A stretch of 64,000 nt of DNA, taken from assembly GCA_044869805.1 (NCBI GenBank), contig JBIOXV010000072.1, forward strand, positions 1-64,000, read 5' to 3'. A model generated the notes under the pieces. The model had not been told where the DNA came from, did no database searches, and worked only from the letters and a program-made list of their open reading frames with translations. This stretch comes from CAWDVR01 sp044869805. GTDB taxonomy: Bacteria > Acidobacteriota > Thermoanaerobaculia > Multivoradales > SZUA-115. Shown here in pieces: positions 33,699 through 43,025 of the stretch (the stretch's first letter is position 1; each line of letters opens with the position of its first letter). The translations under genes were made by a program, and so were the position numbers.

Positions 33699-35605
33699 CG
33701 CGCGACGACCCCCTTGCCTTCCACGATTCTGACCCACGAATCGACGGCGATCCACGGCTGGCCCTCCGACTTGCCTTCTTGGGGGGGCGCGAGCTTCTCG
33801 ACCGCGCCGCTCGGCCAGCGGATCTCGAGCGCGTCGATCGCCGTCGCCTTGCCGAGGCCGAAATGCAGCCGGCGGCTCGACTGGCCGGCGTAGCCGTCAC
33901 CGCCGTCGACCTTGCGAAGCAAGGTGAGCCCGCCGGCCGAAAGCGTGACCACCGCGCCCACGGCATCGCGGTTGGACTTCGTGCCCTCGAGCTCGAGCAC
34001 CAGCCAGTGCCCCGCCGGCTCGCTCGCGTTGCGATAGAGCAGCGCCGCCTGGTTGGCGCTGGTCTGCACCAGGTCCAGGCGGCCGTCGCGGTCGAGGTCG
34101 GCCAGGGCCACGCCGCGGCCGTCGCGCTCGTTGGCCACCCCCGCGACGCTACCGATCTCCTTGAAGGTGCCGTCGCCCAAGTTGCGGAACAGCCGCTTCT
34201 TCTGGTAGCCGCTCCAGGTCATGTCGCCGATATCCGGGTAGCTGCGCAGGTCGGTGAAATCGATACCGGGGGTGATGATCATCTCCAGCAGCACCGGGAT
34301 GTAGTTCTCGGGCCCGGCCGAGCGCAGGCCGTTGGCGGCGAACAGGTCTTCCCAGCCGTCGTTGTCGAAGTCGCCGAACTTGGCTCCCCACCCCCAGTCG
34401 GTGTCGCAAGTGCCGCTTTCGCGAGCCATGTCGGTGAACGTGCCGTCGCCCTCGTTGCGCCACAGCATGTTGCACTCTTTCATGTACTCGTCGGTGATGT
34501 TGGTGACGTAGACGTCGAGGAGGCCGTCGTGGTCGTAGTCGGCGATGTCGACGTTCATCCCCTTTCTGGTGTCGAGGCCGATCGCCTTCTCGGTGACGTC
34601 CTCGAAACGGCCGCCGCGGTTGAGGAACACGCGGTCGGTGCCGTAGTCGCAGGCCAGGTAGAGGTCCTGCCAGCCGTCGTTGTCGAAGTCGGCGTGCCCG
34701 GCATCGAGAGTCCAACCGGTGTGGCGGCCGAGGCCTGCATCGGCCGTGGTCTCGACGAAGCTCCGCCCGCCGCCCTCCCGCGGCACGTTGCGCCACAGCG
34801 TGACCCCACCGCCGTTGACCGCATTGTCGAGATCGTTGGGCAGCACGTGCGGCGTCTTCAGATCGAGAAGGTTCAGGGGCTGGAAGTAGTTGCCGAGCAG
34901 CAGGTCGAGGAAGCCGTCGCGATCGTAGTCGAAGGCGATCGCGGCGATGGTGTTGCCGAGCTTGGTGAGGCCCGCCGCGGCCGCCTCCTCGACGAAACGG
35001 ACGCTCCCCGTGCCGGCAAAGCCAAGATTGCGGTACAGGAGCGGGGTACCGAAACGCGCCACCAGCAGGTCCTGCCGGCCGTCGTTGTCGTAGTCGAAGA
35101 ACAAGGCGTCGGAGACGATCGACAGCGGGTCGTTGCCGCCCGCCACCCCGGCCTCCGCCGCCACGTCCTCGAACGTCAGGTCGCCGCGGTTGCGCATCAG
35201 GTGGTTGGGCTTGCCCTCCGCCGAGTCGGTGAAGAACAGATCCTCCCAGCCGTCGCCGTCGATGTCGCCCACCGCCACCGCCGCCCCTCCCTCGGTGAAC
35301 ATCTCCAGCACCTGCGACTTGAGGCGGCCGGCAAAGCTGCGCGGCGTGTGCTCGAGAGCGACGCCGGCCCGGGCGGAGACATCCTCGAAGCGGATGGGAG
35401 AGGACGGAGGTGAGGCCGTGGCCGTCGCGGTGTGAAGGAGAAGAGCACCGGCGAGTAGCGCAGCACCCCTCACCCTAGCCCTCTCCCCGCAAGCGGGGCG
35501 AGGGGACCGGAGCGCTAGGCTCCGGTCGGGTTGGCGGGCGGGGGCGCCCTCGCCCCGCGCCAGCGGGGAGAGGGTTGGGGTGAGGGGCTTCGGTGCCTCC
35601 CTCAT
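33695..35605 (-). CDS. Exported FG-GAP/ASPIC-UnbV protein (CRTAC1 type)
   Basis: The protein has 636 residues from ATG 35605, which overlaps the stop of the upstream gene. Residues 6 to 45 are encoded by a palindromic repeat and read PLTPTLSPLARGEGA, the usual translation of that dispersed element. A GTG at 35473 just after the repeat would give a clean signal peptide (RGAALLAGALLLHTATATAS) and may be the real start. The mature part opens with IRFEDVSARAGVALEH, has about seven FG-GAP blades (GDIDGDGWEDLFF, FDYDNDGRQDLLVAR) and a complete ASPIC/UnbV domain (LHFGLGKATAIDALEIRWPSG). It is a basic form of the family without TPRs. The function is unknown. Confidence 0.88.
   Translation of the reverse strand: MREAPKPLTPTLSPLARGEGAPARQPDRSLALRSPRPACGERARVRGAALLAGALLLHTATATASPPSSPIRFEDVSARAGVALEHTPRSFAGRLKSQVLEMFTEGGAAVAVGDIDGDGWEDLFFTDSAEGKPNHLMRNRGDLTFEDVAAEAGVAGGNDPLSIVSDALFFDYDNDGRQDLLVARFGTPLLYRNLGFAGTGSVRFVEEAAAAGLTKLGNTIAAIAFDYDRDGFLDLLLGNYFQPLNLLDLKTPHVLPNDLDNAVNGGGVTLWRNVPREGGGRSFVETTADAGLGRHTGWTLDAGHADFDNDGWQDLYLACDYGTDRVFLNRGGRFEDVTEKAIGLDTRKGMNVDIADYDHDGLLDVYVTNITDEYMKECNMLWRNEGDGTFTDMARESGTCDTDWGWGAKFGDFDNDGWEDLFAANGLRSAGPENYIPVLLEMIITPGIDFTDLRSYPDIGDMTWSGYQKKRLFRNLGDGTFKEIGSVAGVANERDGRGVALADLDRDGRLDLVQTSANQAALLYRNASEPAGHWLVLELEGTKSNRDAVGAVVTLSAGGLTLLRKVDGGDGYAGQSSRRLHFGLGKATAIDALEIRWPSGAVEKLAPPQEGKSEGQPWIAVDSWVRIVEGKGVVAR
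35466..35588. repeat. 123-bp palindromic pair of dispersed repeats
   Basis: CCCCTCACCCTAGCCCTCTC at 35466-35485 and its inverted partner ending TTGGGGTGAGGGGC at 35588 flank a central perfect hairpin, GACCGGAGC and GCTCCGGTC (35505-35527). Each arm contains its own CCCCGC/GCGGGG hairpin. The element resembles the widely dispersed CCCTCACCC...CTCTCCCCGC repeat. It sits at the junction of two CRTAC1-type genes, inside the annotated 5' coding region if ATG 35605 is used. Confidence 0.75.
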
Positions 35606-38271
35606 CGCCCCTCCGGGTCGCAGCGGCAGGCCTCGCGCCAACCCACCTGCCAGAGCTCGCGCAGATCGGTGCCGACGCGGGTGGAGGGGGAGAAGTGGTG
35701 CTCGAGGAAGGTGTCGAGCTCCGCGCCCCGGCGCGAGGCCCGCGCCTCGAGGCGCGCGTCGCCAGGGAAGAGGGCCAGCGCCTCGGTCCACACCTGGCGC
35801 GCCTTTCCCACGTCGCCCAGCCGCCAGTAGCCGTCGCCGAGCGCCGCCCACGCCAGGGCGTGGTAGCTGCGCCTCTCCATACGGCGCGAGATCTCCACAG
35901 CCTGCTCGAGATCGGTCATGCCGAGGGGGGTGCGGCCGAAGATCTTCGGCCAGTAGATGTAGCTGTTGCCGCGGGTGTAGAGGCCGAGCCAGCTCTCCTC
36001 GATCGCCAGCGCCTTTCCGAAGTGGCCGAGCGCGGTGTTGGCGAGGATGACCTGAGTGATGGCCCCGGCGTTGGGGATCTTGTCCACCACCGCGTAGCCC
36101 AGGCTCATCCACAGGTTGGCAAGGCCGGGGCGCTCCGCCGTGAGCTTCTCGAACAGCGCGATGGCGCGCTCGTGCTCGCGGGTCTGGATGATGGCCTGCC
36201 GGTACTCGGCCGCGTAGCGCAGGTTGTCGGGGGCCGCGACCACCGCGGCCTCGAGCTTGTCGATGCCCTTCGCCAGCTCACCGGCCTCGACCGCCGCCAT
36301 GCCCTCCGCGAACAGCGACGCCGCCCAGCCCGAGGCCGGAGGCAGCGGCACCGGAGCAGCAGGTGCAACAGCAGGCCCGTGATGCTCAGTCGGCGGCTTC
36401 GCCGCGGGGCGCTCACTCGGCGGCTGCACCGCGGGGTGCGCGACCGCCGGGGTCGCCACGGGCCGAGGCGTTGGCGCCTGCTTCTCCGCGGCCTGGCGCA
36501 CCGCGGGCCCACCGTCGCCCCCCTCTTCCACCAGCCGGTGCACGCGGTCCGGCGAGAGGCCCGTGAAGCTCTCGACCGCGCCCGAGGGCCAGCGCACCTC
36601 CAGGCGGTCGATCCTGCTCTCGGTGCCCAGGCCGAAGTACACCCGCCGCGTGGACTGGCCTGCGAAGCCGTTGCCGCCGTTGACGAAGGCGGTGCGCACT
36701 CGCCCACCCGCGGTGAGGAACAGCCGCGCGCCCATCCCGGCGCCGTTCGAGCGCCGGCCCTCGAGCTCGAAGCCGACCCAATGGTGGCCGGTCGGCTGCA
36801 GGTTGCGGTAGAGCTTGGGCGCTGCGTTGGCGTAGGTCACGAAGAGGTCGAGCCGGCCGTCGAGGTCGAGGTCGGCGACAGCGATGCCCCGGCCGTCGCC
36901 CAGCGAGTCGAGGCCGTGACGCGCGGCCTCCTCGCGGAAGGCGGCGCCGCCCAGGTTGCGAAACAGGCGTTTGCGCTGGTAGCCGGAGAGCGTCTTGTCG
37001 CCCATCGGCGGCCAGTTGCGGGCGTCGGCGAGGTCGACCCCGGGACGCAGGATCAGGTCGAAGACGTCCACCACGTAGCTCTCGGGGCCGGCCGACACCC
37101 AGCCGTTGACCACGTAGAGGTCGAGCCAGCCGTCGTTGTCGTAGTCCAAGAACTTACCGCCCCAACCCCAGCCCGTGGCGTGGGTGCCGGTCTCGCGGGA
37201 GACGTCGGTGAAGGTGCCGTCGCCCTCGTTGCGCCACAGGAAGTTGCCCTCGTTCATGTACTCGTCGGTGATATTGGTGACGAAGACGTCGTAGAGCCCG
37301 TCGCCGTCGAAGTCGCCCCACTCGGCGTTCATGCCCTTCTTGCCGTCGATGCCGATCGCCTGCTCGGTGGCGTCGGCGAAGGTGCCGTCGCCGCGATTGA
37401 GGTAGAAGCGGTCGGGGCCGAAGTCGGCCGCCACGTAGAGGTCGTCGTCGCCGTCCTGGTCGGCGTCGGCGTGGCCGAGGTCGAGGGTCCAGCCGGTGTG
37501 GCCGGCGAGGCCGGCCCGCACCGTCGAATCGACGAACGTGCCGTCGCCCAGGTTGGTGTAGAGCGTCAGGCCCCCGCCGTTGGCCGCGGTCTCGAAGCTC
37601 TCGGGAAAGAAGCGGGGCGTCTGGGGATCGAACAGGTTCACCGGCTGGAAGTAGTTGCCCAGCAGGAGGTCGAGGTCGCCGTCACGGTCGGGGTCGAAGG
37701 CGATGGCGGTGATGGCGTTGAGGTAGCGGGAGAGACCGGCCTCCTCGCTCACCTCGCGGAAGGTGCCGTCACGGCGGTTCTGGTAGAGCAGATTGTGGCC
37801 GAAGCGCACCACCAGCAGATCGTCGTAGCCGTCGCCGTCGTAGTCGAACCACAGGGCGTCGGCGCTGGCGTTGGCCGCGTCATTGCCAGCCGCCACCCCC
37901 GCCGACCGCGCCACGTCGGTGAAGCGCAGCCCGCCCTGGTTGCGGTAGAGATGGTTCTCGCCGCTCTCGCGTGAGTCGGTGACGAAGAGGTCCTCGAGCC
38001 CGTCGCGGTCGTAGTCGGCCACCGCCACCGCGGCGCCCAGGGCGGTGTACCCCTCCATGATGCGGGCGTAGGGATTGGAGAACGAGCGGTTGCCGTGTGG
38101 CGCCGCCACCCCGGCCTGCTCCGCGACCTCCGAGAACCAGGGAGCCCCGGGAACGGCGTCACGGGCCGCCGCCAGGCCGGCGGCCCCGGCTAGCACCAGG
38201 GCGATCGTGCGGCCCGCGAACCCGAGGCGTAGAGGCGCTCGCTTGCGGACTTGCTGCCTGCCACCCTTCAC
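35602..38271 (-). CDS. Exported FG-GAP/ASPIC-UnbV protein with C-terminal TPR region (CRTAC1 type)
   Basis: The protein has 889 residues. The start is GTG at 38271, overlapping the upstream TGA as GTGA. The long upstream frame is a shadow. A basic leader and signal peptide (TIALVLAGAAGLAAA) precede WFSEVAEQAGVAAPHGNR. FG-GAP blades with loops such as DYDRDGLEDLFV and DPDRDGDLDLLLGN fill about 60-500, then ASPIC/UnbV (VYFGLGTESRIDRLEVRWPSG). A Pro/Ala linker and TPR-like helices (about 660-870) follow. It is the closest relative of the next gene downstream (both have NYFQP and NITDEYM segments), so the two arose by duplication. The TPR part could bind the neighbouring proteins. Confidence 0.88.
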   Translation of the reverse strand: MKGGRQQVRKRAPLRLGFAGRTIALVLAGAAGLAAARDAVPGAPWFSEVAEQAGVAAPHGNRSFSNPYARIMEGYTALGAAVAVADYDRDGLEDLFVTDSRESGENHLYRNQGGLRFTDVARSAGVAAGNDAANASADALWFDYDGDGYDDLLVVRFGHNLLYQNRRDGTFREVSEEAGLSRYLNAITAIAFDPDRDGDLDLLLGNYFQPVNLFDPQTPRFFPESFETAANGGGLTLYTNLGDGTFVDSTVRAGLAGHTGWTLDLGHADADQDGDDDLYVAADFGPDRFYLNRGDGTFADATEQAIGIDGKKGMNAEWGDFDGDGLYDVFVTNITDEYMNEGNFLWRNEGDGTFTDVSRETGTHATGWGWGGKFLDYDNDGWLDLYVVNGWVSAGPESYVVDVFDLILRPGVDLADARNWPPMGDKTLSGYQRKRLFRNLGGAAFREEAARHGLDSLGDGRGIAVADLDLDGRLDLFVTYANAAPKLYRNLQPTGHHWVGFELEGRRSNGAGMGARLFLTAGGRVRTAFVNGGNGFAGQSTRRVYFGLGTESRIDRLEVRWPSGAVESFTGLSPDRVHRLVEEGGDGGPAVRQAAEKQAPTPRPVATPAVAHPAVQPPSERPAAKPPTEHHGPAVAPAAPVPLPPASGWAASLFAEGMAAVEAGELAKGIDKLEAAVVAAPDNLRYAAEYRQAIIQTREHERAIALFEKLTAERPGLANLWMSLGYAVVDKIPNAGAITQVILANTALGHFGKALAIEESWLGLYTRGNSYIYWPKIFGRTPLGMTDLEQAVEISRRMERRSYHALAWAALGDGYWRLGDVGKARQVWTEALALFPGDARLEARASRRGAELDTFLEHHFSPSTRVGTDLRELWQVGWREACRCDPEGR

Positions 38272-40664
38272 TCCGCCGCTCCGTAGCGCTTCTCCACCAA
38301 GGCGCCTCCCTCCGTGATCTCGAGCAGCCGGTTCGCGCCCAGGTCGCTGAAGCGCTGGACGGTCCCGGAAACCGGCCACCGCACCGTCAGCTCCTCGACG
38401 CGCTCGGCGTCCCCCAAGCCGAAATGAAGCCGGAGCATGTTCTGCGAAGCGTATCCGTCCCCGGCAACCACCTCCCGCGTCAAGGTCTTGCCTCCGGCGC
38501 GGAGCGTGACCCGGGCGCCCACCGCGTCGCGGTTCGAGCGCGTGCCCACGAGCTCGACCTCGAGCCAGGAGCGTTGCGTGCCGACCGCGTTGGCCAGCAG
38601 ACGGTGGCGGTCGGTCGAGGCGGCGACCGCCATGTCGAGCACGCCGCGGTTCCAGAAGTCGGCCACCGCGAGGCCCCGGCTGTTGGTCAGGAGGTCGGTG
38701 CCGGCCGCGAGGCCGATCTCCTCGAAGGAGCCGTCGCCGCGGTTGCGCAGGTGGCGGTTGCGCTCCCAGCCGTGCCAGGAGCGGCCGCCGAAGTGGGCGG
38801 GGTCGAACAGCGCCCCGGACTTGTACTTGCGCTGGTCGCCGACCACCTGGTCCAGGAATTCGAGCTCGATCTCGCTGCCTTTCTCGCCATAGACCCAGCC
38901 GTTGGCCGAGTAGAGATCCTGGAGGCCGTCGTTGTCGAAGTCGGCGAACGAGGAGCCCCAGAACCAGCCGATCGGATTGACCCCGGCCTGCCAGGTGACG
39001 TCCTCGAAGGTGCCGTCGCCCTTGTTGCGCAGCAAGTTGTTGCCCGAGGCCATCGCCTGGAAGACCTCGACGAACCGCGTCCCCGATTGGCGAAAGATCT
39101 CGAAGTAGAGCGGCATGTCGGTCGCCCAAGCGCCCTGCCGGAAGGAGTTGGCCATGTAGCGCCCTACCGTGGGCGCCTCCGCGAACCAGGAATGCTCGGA
39201 GCGGATGTGGGCGACGTAGAGGTCGAGGCGCCCGTCGTTGTCGTAGTCGCCGAAGCTGGCGCTCATCCCCGCGCCGTAGGCCAGAGCGCCGCTCGCCACG
39301 GTGACGTCGGTGAAGGTGCCGTTGCCCGCGTTGCGGTACAGGGTCTTGCGGCCGAAGTCGTTGACCACGTAGAGATCGGGGTCGCCGTCGTCATCGTAGT
39401 CGCCGAACGCCGAGCCCAGGCAGAGGCCGGTCTCCCCCACTCCCGCCTCGACCGTGACGTTGGTGAAAGTGCCATCTCCGTCGTTGCGGTAAAGCTGGTT
39501 CGGCTCTCCGTTCCTGGCGTAGAACGTGGTCGGGATCTTGGTCCGCGGGTCGAGGTAGCGGCCGACGTAGAGGTCGAGGTCGGCGTCGAGGTCGTAGTCG
39601 GCCCACGAGGCCACGGTAGTGCAGCAGTCGGCGCCCATCCCGGAGCGCGCCGTGACGTCGGTGAAGGTGCCGTCGCCGTTGGCGTGGAAGAGCTGGTTGG
39701 GCTCGAAGGTCCGGCTGACGAAGAGGTCGCGCCAGCCGTCGTTGTCGTAGTCCGCGAACACCCCCACGGAGACCCCCGACAGGCCGCCGAGCCCGGACGC
39801 CGCGGTCACGTCTTCGAAGCCGCCGTCGCGCCGGTTGCGGAACAGCCGTGACTCGACACCGTCCGGCACGAAGAGGTCGTAGAAGCCGTCGTTGTCGTAG
39901 TCGGCGGCCGCGATGCCGGCCGGGCCGTAGCGGATCATCCCGAAGCGGAGCGGCCGGTCGAGGAACGGCGGGTAGAAACGGTTCGGAAAGTCGATTCCCG
40001 CCCGCTCCCCCACCTCGGCGAAGTGCGCCTGCTCGGCGAACAGGCGCTCGCCCTCGACCAGCGAGGCCTCGCGGATCGCGATGTCGTCGACGTGGAACGC
40101 GAAGCGCATGCGGAAGCGGGCGCGGTCGATGGCCGGGCGCAGGTGGCCGCGGGGCGTGCCGATCACCTCGAAACGCACCGTGGCCGTGACCTCGCCATCC
40201 GGCTTCCACGACTCGACCCGATCCAGGTGCAGGCCCACCTCGTCGAGCGAGCTCCAGCCGTCGAGGTAGGCCTGCCACTCGGCGGCGGCGGCGGAGCGAT
40301 CGAGCGTTCCCGGCGTCGCCACGAAGCGCAGGCGGACCACGCCGTCCTTCTCCTCGACGCGCTCGAAGCGCGTCAGGCCGAGCGAGGTGCCGGTGAAGTC
40401 GCTCGCCATCAGGTTCTTGCCGCTCGGCACGTTGCGCAGCGCGAGGTAGCGGGCGAAGACCTCCAGCGTCTCGACCGCGCCGCGCCCGGTCTCGTAGAAC
40501 TGGCGGCCGCGGCGGTCGAGCGCGGCGAGCACCAGCCAGAAGGCGAGCACCACCAGGCCGGCGGCGAGGAGCAGCTTGGCGAGGGTCTTCCAAAGCGGGA
40601 GGGCAAGCCGCCGGGGAGCGGTTGCGGTTACGGGCCGATCGAGGGCGTCGGTGGAGGTTGGCAT
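38268..40664 (-). CDS. Membrane-anchored FG-GAP/ASPIC-UnbV protein (CRTAC1 type)
   Basis: The protein has 798 residues from ATG 40664 (GGAAAG ribosome site, 17 bases after the previous gene). A single membrane helix (about 28-46, LLLAAGLVVLAFWLVLAAL) is followed by about 200 residues that I do not recognise. At least seven FG-GAP blades follow, rich in DYDNDG loops, and a C-terminal ASPIC/UnbV domain (LHFGLGDAERVEELTVRWP). Blade strands such as GDGTFTDVT repeat almost exactly. The anchor places the propeller on the outer face of the inner membrane. It is the second gene of the five-gene array. Confidence 0.88.
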   Translation of the reverse strand: MPTSTDALDRPVTATAPRRLALPLWKTLAKLLLAAGLVVLAFWLVLAALDRRGRQFYETGRGAVETLEVFARYLALRNVPSGKNLMASDFTGTSLGLTRFERVEEKDGVVRLRFVATPGTLDRSAAAAEWQAYLDGWSSLDEVGLHLDRVESWKPDGEVTATVRFEVIGTPRGHLRPAIDRARFRMRFAFHVDDIAIREASLVEGERLFAEQAHFAEVGERAGIDFPNRFYPPFLDRPLRFGMIRYGPAGIAAADYDNDGFYDLFVPDGVESRLFRNRRDGGFEDVTAASGLGGLSGVSVGVFADYDNDGWRDLFVSRTFEPNQLFHANGDGTFTDVTARSGMGADCCTTVASWADYDLDADLDLYVGRYLDPRTKIPTTFYARNGEPNQLYRNDGDGTFTNVTVEAGVGETGLCLGSAFGDYDDDGDPDLYVVNDFGRKTLYRNAGNGTFTDVTVASGALAYGAGMSASFGDYDNDGRLDLYVAHIRSEHSWFAEAPTVGRYMANSFRQGAWATDMPLYFEIFRQSGTRFVEVFQAMASGNNLLRNKGDGTFEDVTWQAGVNPIGWFWGSSFADFDNDGLQDLYSANGWVYGEKGSEIELEFLDQVVGDQRKYKSGALFDPAHFGGRSWHGWERNRHLRNRGDGSFEEIGLAAGTDLLTNSRGLAVADFWNRGVLDMAVAASTDRHRLLANAVGTQRSWLEVELVGTRSNRDAVGARVTLRAGGKTLTREVVAGDGYASQNMLRLHFGLGDAERVEELTVRWPVSGTVQRFSDLGANRLLEITEGGALVEKRYGAAE

Positions 40665-40681
40665 GGTTGGCTTTCCGGTCT

Positions 40682-43003
40682 CTAGCTTGGTTGTCGAGAG
40701 CAGGCGCCCTCGTCCAGGAGGTTCAGGCGGCGCAGCTCGGCGGAGTAGGTGTGCCGGCAGCCGGAGGCCGGCCACTCGACCTCGACGCCGTCGACGGCCA
40801 CGGCGTCCGCGAGGCCGACGTGGGCGAGGTACGGTGCGCTGCCGAAGCCGGTGGTGTTGTCCATCTGCCGGTAGCGGACGACCTCGGTGCCGTCCGCGGT
40901 GCGCGCCGTCACTTTCAAGCGGGCACCCACGCCGAAGTAGTTGGTCTTCCGGCCGCGCAACCGGACCTCGAGCCAGCTCGCCTGCAAGGCGCTCTCGTTG
41001 ACGAAGAGCTGGCTCACCCACTGGTCGGCGGGCCACATGCCGCCGAGCGCGGAGTAGACGTCCTGGTCGCCGTCGCCGTCGAAGTCGAAGAACACGATGC
41101 CGTGCCCCTTCTGCACGTTGCCGAAGCCCTCGAGCATCGAGACGTTCTCGAGCTCGCCCGTGCAGCGGCGGTCGCGGGCCACGCCGACGTACATCAGCTT
41201 GGGCGCGATGAACCACGGCTCCGGGTTGCCGGTGCCGAGGTAGAAGTCGAAGCAGCCGTCGTTGTCGAGGTCGCCGTAGGAGGCGCCCATGGTGCTCATC
41301 GGCATGTCGAGGCCGCCGAAGGCCTCGTTGTGCTCGCGGAAGCGGCCGTCCGCCTCCTGCAACAGGATGCTCGAGTGGTTGGTCTTGTACTCCTGCCGCT
41401 TCTCGCCGAAGACCCCCTGCAGGATCGAGGTGCGGGCGTCGCCGAAGCCGGCGTGGAAGAGGTCGAGGCGCCCGTCCTGATTGGCGTCGAGGAAAGCGCC
41501 GGTGAAACCCGGCTCGGTGCGGGTGTAGGCGGGCGAGGGCGAGAACCGCAGGCCGCCCTCGTTCCTCAGCAGCACGCTGGTACCGCGCAGCGGCGACGAG
41601 AGGAAGAGGTCGGCGAAGCCGTCGCCGTCGTAGTCGCCGAAGGCGGCCCCGATGAAGTAGCGGTCGGCGAGCACCGGCTCCAGGCCGAGCTCGCGGCCGC
41701 CGTCGTGGAAACGGCCGCCGCCGTCGTTGACGAATAGCTTGGAGTCCATCCGCGGCCGGGCCATGATGCCGGAGAGGAAAGGCATCTTGAACGCCCAGTT
41801 GGCGACGAAGAGGTCGAGGTCGCCGTCGTTCTCCACGTCTCCCCAGGCCGTCACCCAGCTCGCGGCGAGCTCGTCCGGCGCCTTGCCGTCGAGCAGGCCG
41901 GAGGCCCGCGTGACGTTCTCGAAGCCCCGTCCCTCGCGGTTGCGGAACAGGTCGTAGTGATCGAACGGCCGCGCCACGAGCAGATCGACCCAGCCGTCGT
42001 TGTCGAAGTCCGCGGCGGTGACGGTGAAGGGTTGCAGCATGCCGGCGAGGCCCATCGCGTCGGTCAGGTCGGTGAACGCCCTGCCGGCCTCGTTCCTGAA
42101 GTAGCGCACGCTGAAGCGGGCGCCGGTCGCCACCAGGTCGAGGTCACCGTCGCGGTCGAAGTCTTCGACCGCCACCCCGCGGCCGGCGCCGAAGTTCTCC
42201 ACCCCCAGCTCGCGGGCGCGGTCGGTGAAGCGCAGCCAGGAGTACTTCTCCCGCCGGCGGCGCGCGGTGTCGCCGTAGAAGGCGTCGACGAATGGGCTGT
42301 CGAGGCGGTAGCGCTCGGGCACGCCCTGCGGGAACTCCTCGATGGTCATCGCCGAGAAGTTGAGCAGCCAGCGGTGGAGGCGGTCCTCGGGGTCGTAGCG
42401 GTCGAGCAGCAGCGTCAGGAGCTCCATGGCGCGGCGCGAGTGCTGCTTCTCCTCGTGCGGCCGGGTGAGCGGCAAGGTGCAGAACAGGCCGTGCTCGTGG
42501 GCGGCGTGGCCGGCGAGGCCGGCGGCCTTCCCGTCGCGCCCCTCTCCCTCGCGCAGCGGGGATTCGTTCCGCTCGTCCTCGCCGCGAAGCGGCGCGAGGC
42601 AGTTGGTCGCCTCCGCCAGCCGCATGTGGGTCATGGCGAGCCAGAAGAGGCGCTCGCGGGAGTCGCCTTCGCGCTCGACGCTGGCCTCGAGCAGGGGCAC
42701 GGCCTCGGCGAACCGTCCGCGGTGGAACGCCAGGCGCCCGCGCTCGAAGTCCGAGAGCCCTTCCTCCTGCACGGCGTCGAAGGTCCACATCCCGACGGCG
42801 GGATCGAAGGAGAGCTTCTGCATGAACTCCAGCCAGTAGGAGTTGCAAAGCCAGAGATTGCGGTTCTCCTCGAAGCTGCCGTAGCGCATCTGGTTGACCA
42901 GGCCGCTCGCCATCCCCGGGTAGGCGCGCTGGAACCACAGCGCGCCGGCGGCGAAGCCGGCAAGGGCGAGCAGCACGGCTCGGCGGCGTCCTCGGCTCCT
43001 CAT
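40682..43003 (-). CDS. FG-GAP/ASPIC-UnbV protein, N-terminally anchored (CRTAC1 type)
   Basis: The protein has 773 residues and is the first CRTAC1-type gene of the array. A basic start and membrane or signal helix (AVLLALAGFAAGALWF) precede a helical TPR-like region (about 30-230) and FG-GAP blades (GDVENDGDLDLFVAN, GDYDGDGFADLFL). The C-terminus is ASPIC/UnbV-like (HVGLADAVAVDGVEVEWPASG). A stretch reading LRGEDERNESPLREGEGRDG interrupts the helical region and is encoded by hairpin DNA resembling the dispersed repeats nearby (42538-42599), so it looks like an in-frame repeat insertion. The gene lies 22 bases after the J-domain gene. Confidence 0.86.
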   Translation of the reverse strand: MRSRGRRRAVLLALAGFAAGALWFQRAYPGMASGLVNQMRYGSFEENRNLWLCNSYWLEFMQKLSFDPAVGMWTFDAVQEEGLSDFERGRLAFHRGRFAEAVPLLEASVEREGDSRERLFWLAMTHMRLAEATNCLAPLRGEDERNESPLREGEGRDGKAAGLAGHAAHEHGLFCTLPLTRPHEEKQHSRRAMELLTLLLDRYDPEDRLHRWLLNFSAMTIEEFPQGVPERYRLDSPFVDAFYGDTARRRREKYSWLRFTDRARELGVENFGAGRGVAVEDFDRDGDLDLVATGARFSVRYFRNEAGRAFTDLTDAMGLAGMLQPFTVTAADFDNDGWVDLLVARPFDHYDLFRNREGRGFENVTRASGLLDGKAPDELAASWVTAWGDVENDGDLDLFVANWAFKMPFLSGIMARPRMDSKLFVNDGGGRFHDGGRELGLEPVLADRYFIGAAFGDYDGDGFADLFLSSPLRGTSVLLRNEGGLRFSPSPAYTRTEPGFTGAFLDANQDGRLDLFHAGFGDARTSILQGVFGEKRQEYKTNHSSILLQEADGRFREHNEAFGGLDMPMSTMGASYGDLDNDGCFDFYLGTGNPEPWFIAPKLMYVGVARDRRCTGELENVSMLEGFGNVQKGHGIVFFDFDGDGDQDVYSALGGMWPADQWVSQLFVNESALQASWLEVRLRGRKTNYFGVGARLKVTARTADGTEVVRYRQMDNTTGFGSAPYLAHVGLADAVAVDGVEVEWPASGCRHTYSAELRRLNLLDEGACSRQPS
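42538..42599. repeat. Repeat-like hairpin DNA inserted in frame
   Basis: A CCCCTCTCCCTCGCGCAGCG segment followed by the hairpin CTCGCCGC-gaa-GCGGCGCGAG (42578-42598) resembles half of the dispersed element at 35466-35588. It keeps the reading frame of the surrounding gene and encodes a charged loop. Confidence 0.4.
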
Positions 43004-43025
43004 CGTCGTCTCAGCCTCGCCCCCC

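Noticed and set aside
33589..35588. CRISPR array or insertion sequence at the inverted repeats
   Set aside because: There are only paired inverted copies, with no regular spacers, no cas genes and no transposase. They look like dispersed palindromic repeats.
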